This document shows, one piece after another, positions 60,753 through 64,000 of a DNA stretch of 64,000 nucleotides. Position numbers and translations under genes: made by a program. The stretch's first letter is position 1. Each line of letters opens with the position of its first letter. The stretch is from NCBI GenBank assembly GCA_039683515.1, contig JBDKRG010000018.1, forward strand, positions 61,595-125,594, in the 5' to 3' direction. Origin of the DNA: JAJFUE01 sp039683515. Lineage in GTDB: Bacteria > Sumerlaeota > Sumerlaeia > MVZB01. The notes beneath the pieces were generated by a model, which did not search any database, was not told the origin of the DNA, and saw nothing but the letters and a program-made list of their open reading frames with translations.

Positions 60753-60969
60753 GCTAAGTCCTGAGTCCTGAGTCCTGGGTCCTGGGTCCTGGGTCCTGCG
60801 GGCGCAGCTTTTCAACATGCCAAGACCGCAACACTCTCAATATTTTTTTCGAGATCGACTCTAATCAGATCATAACACATGGATTGAGATGATGCGAATT
60901 TGCATCCGGCGCCGCCGTCTGGCAAAATTAACTCAGCACTCAGGACCCAGGACTCAGGACTCAGGACTT
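60753..60969. repeat. Paired heptamer arrays in the leaders of divergent genes
   Basis: CCTGAGT/CCTGGGT units (60753-60798) and their complement ACTCAGG/ACCCAGG (60931-60969) flank about 130 bases. Each array lies directly upstream of a start codon (22 bases for the reductase, 2 bases for thiD) and in the same orientation relative to its gene. Confidence 0.85.
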
Positions 60970-60971
60970 CT

Positions 60972-61751
60972 ATGATTCCAGTTGCACTCACCATCGCCGG
61001 ATCCGATCCATCGGGCGGGGCGGGCATTCAGGCCGACCTCAAGACCTTCCACCAGATGGGCGCGTTCGGGATGAGCGTCATCACGCTGCTGACGGTCCAG
61101 AACACCCAGCGCGTCGACGAGGTCGACGTGCTCATGCCGGAGTTCGCGGTCGCGCAGCTCGACGCCGTGCTCGAGGACATCGCGCCGGGCGCCGCCAAGA
61201 CCGGCGCCCTCGGCGACGCGCCGATGATCGAGGCGATCGCCCGCCGCGCCGAGCGCTTCGATTTCCCGCTCGTCGTCGACCCGGTCATGATCAGCAAGCA
61301 CGGGGCGGAGCTGCTGCCGGCCGCCGCGGTCGATTCGCTGCGCAAGAAACTCCTGCCGCGCGCCTTTCTTGTCACGCCGAACATTTACGAGGCCGCCGCG
61401 CTCGCGGGATTCGAAGTCAAGGACGTCGCCGGGATGGAACGCGCCGCCGAGGCGATCAACCGGCTCGGCCCGAAAAACGTGCTCGTCAAGGGCGGCGTGC
61501 TGCTCGGCGAGGCGGTCGACGTGCTCTGGACCAACGGCCGGATCCACCGCGTCACGGCCGAGCACATCCCCACGCGCCAGACCCACGGGACCGGCTGCGT
61601 CTATTCGGCGGCGATCACGGCGCTGCTGGCGAGCGGCCTCGAGCTCAGGGCGGCCGTCACGCAGGCCAAGGCGTTCATCACCGAGGCGATCCGCACCGCC
61701 CCCGGCCTCGGCAAGGGCCTGGGCCCGATCAACATCCACGCCAAACCATAA
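60972..61751 (+). CDS. thiD: Hydroxymethylpyrimidine (phosphate) kinase
   Basis: A 259-residue ribokinase-family enzyme of thiamine synthesis, phosphorylating HMP and HMP-P. LTIAGSDPSGGAGIQADLKT is the substrate loop, FGMSVITLLTVQNT follows, and PVMISKHGAELL and THGTGCVYSAAITALLASG hold the anion hole and catalytic Asp-equivalent region. NVLVKGGVLLGEAVDVLW is typical. ATG 60972 has AGGA five bases upstream, supplied by the last unit of the heptamer array. No other thi gene is nearby. Confidence 0.92.
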   Translation: MIPVALTIAGSDPSGGAGIQADLKTFHQMGAFGMSVITLLTVQNTQRVDEVDVLMPEFAVAQLDAVLEDIAPGAAKTGALGDAPMIEAIARRAERFDFPLVVDPVMISKHGAELLPAAAVDSLRKKLLPRAFLVTPNIYEAAALAGFEVKDVAGMERAAEAINRLGPKNVLVKGGVLLGEAVDVLWTNGRIHRVTAEHIPTRQTHGTGCVYSAAITALLASGLELRAAVTQAKAFITEAIRTAPGLGKGLGPINIHAKP

Positions 61752-61752
61752 A

Positions 61753-61886
61753 AAAGAGTTCACGCAAAAACGCAAAAGAGCAAAAACGCCAAAATCAGGA
61801 TCAATAAAAATACGTTTTTGAAATAGAGAATTTAATATATCTTTCGCGGTTCTTGAAATATTTTGGCGCTTTTGCGTGAACTCTTA
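61753..61886 (+). terminator. Inverted repeat of GCAAAAAC units after thiD
   Basis: The left arm (61753-61796) contains CACGCAAAAACGCAAAAGAG with an 8-bp period. The right arm (61858-61886) ends GCGTGAACTCTT. Together they form a long AT-rich hairpin between thiD and nnrD. Confidence 0.55.
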
Positions 61887-61925
61887 ATTTTAATTCTCTC
61901 GTGAAATCCGGGTTCGAGGCTAATG

Positions 61926-63464
<1,539 letters not shown>

Positions 63465-63783
63465 TCACAAAGCTTATCAACGAGAGCAATTGAGATTTAG
63501 AGCGCTTGACGAAGCTTATCGGTTGGTGCTCGTGCAAAATAATGAGAACTCAACCCTCCCGCGGAAACCGTTTCAACGGTTTCCCGTCGCATTTTCCAAA
63601 GATTAGTTTCCCGCAAGTGTCTTAAGGGTCGCCAAGGGAATACCCAAATCCAAATCTTCCATGTTACGCTTTCTCTCGCCAGGCCACCCCGCCCGGCCAA
63701 GATTTCCGAACTAGAAACTCGAAACTAGAAACTTATTAGATTTTGTATTTATTTTTCTGAACTCTTCCCACACGAGCCCCAGA
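63465..63783. other. Gap with a GAAACCGTTT palindrome and CTAGAAA array
   Basis: GGAAACCGTTTCAACGGTTTCC near 63560 is a stem-loop. CTAGAAA/CTCGAAA units with 7-bp period lie at 63710-63734, about 50 bases before the next start codon. No gene is supported. Confidence 0.6.
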
Positions 63784-64000
63784 ATGCCCGACATCCCCCC
63801 CATCGACGACCTGGAAAACATCTCCGCCACCGGCGCGATGCTGGAGGGCGTCCTGCGGCAGTGGGTCCAGGAGATCACGGAGTGTTCTCCTCCCGATATC
63901 GTGACTTTCGCCGAGGCGATCGATTTCTTCGCCCGCCTGACGGCGATCCGCAAAACCCTGATCAAGCTTTCGCGCCTCTCCAAGCCGCGCCCCGATCGCC
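63784..64000 (+). CDS. Hypothetical protein, 5' part only
   Basis: The frame opens at ATG 63784 and is still open at the window end, giving 72 residues. It begins MPDIPPIDDLENISATGAML and continues with helical, amphipathic sequence (LEGVLRQWVQEITE, FAEAIDFFARLTAIRKTLIK). No Shine-Dalgarno is clear. I recognise no family from this fragment; an all-helical fold is likely. Confidence 0.5.
   Translation, partial: MPDIPPIDDLENISATGAMLEGVLRQWVQEITECSPPDIVTFAEAIDFFARLTAIRKTLIKLSRLSKPRPDR

Overview
The window is GC-rich (mostly well above 60 percent GC by eye) and densely coded on both strands. It looks like the chromosome of a diderm, probably anaerobic or microaerophilic bacterium. LpxK points to lipid A. 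RlpA-like and BamD-like lipoproteins, a PilM/PilN/PilO locus and a GtrB-type transferase point to a Gram-negative envelope. IspH shows the MEP isoprenoid route. The double-cubane 2-hydroxyacyl-CoA dehydratase-like protein, the archaeal-type phosphoglycerate mutase and several Fe-S proteins suit low-oxygen life. The DUF4954 protein and the many short intergenic repeats suggest an FCB/PVC-like or candidate-phylum lineage. That placement is inference; I could not name the phylum.

Layout. 1-4300: end of an SPFH-like gene, a ribbon-helix-helix protein, two paralogous membrane proteins, a CPBP-protease remnant, a small alpha/beta protein, an alpha/beta hydrolase and an RlpA-like lipoprotein. 4638-11809: addB-addA. 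11954-16042: DUF4954 protein, an unknown anchored protein, apgM. 16220-17917: a large secreted protein behind a long leader. 18250-22462: two SPFH proteins, then cysteine desulfurase, A-type Fe-S carrier and IspH. 22520-27588: DUF1287 protein, glycosyltransferase, pilMN-pilO, small membrane protein. 27752-30438: an AT-rich island with an ATP-grasp ligase and a nucleoside-deoxyribosyltransferase/TIR-like protein. 31436-34642: GtrII-like, methyltransferase and GtrB-like genes. 34920-38197: trxA, nrdR, lipoprotein and two tandem signal peptidases. 38702-48115: DUF2330 protein, a Ski2-like helicase fused to a winged helix, an Rrf2 regulator, a double-cubane reductase, an AbrB/PIN toxin-antitoxin pair and membrane proteins. 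48194-53929: glycosyltransferase, J-domain/TPR protein, copper ATPase. 54046-59284: two tandem GT-C-like membrane proteins and a polyprenyl-phosphate-sugar synthase fused to LpxK. 59826-64000: aldo/keto reductase, thiD, nnrD/nnrE and a partial gene.

Genes that work together: cysteine desulfurase and A-type carrier make and deliver Fe-S clusters, and IspH next to them is a client. AddAB processes double-strand breaks. The GtrB-like enzyme probably loads a sugar on a lipid carrier for the GtrII-like membrane protein. The synthase-LpxK fusion and the two GT-C-like proteins form a second lipid-linked-sugar neighbourhood.

The strongest signal outside the genes is a dense population of short tandem arrays, mostly with a 7-bp unit, in nearly every longer intergenic gap. 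There are several unit families; some recur in a set order, some form long hairpins that act like terminators, and some abut start or stop codons. Separate families of GC-rich palindromes and a longer dispersed composite element occur with them. One palindrome lies inside the coding sequence of the copper ATPase.
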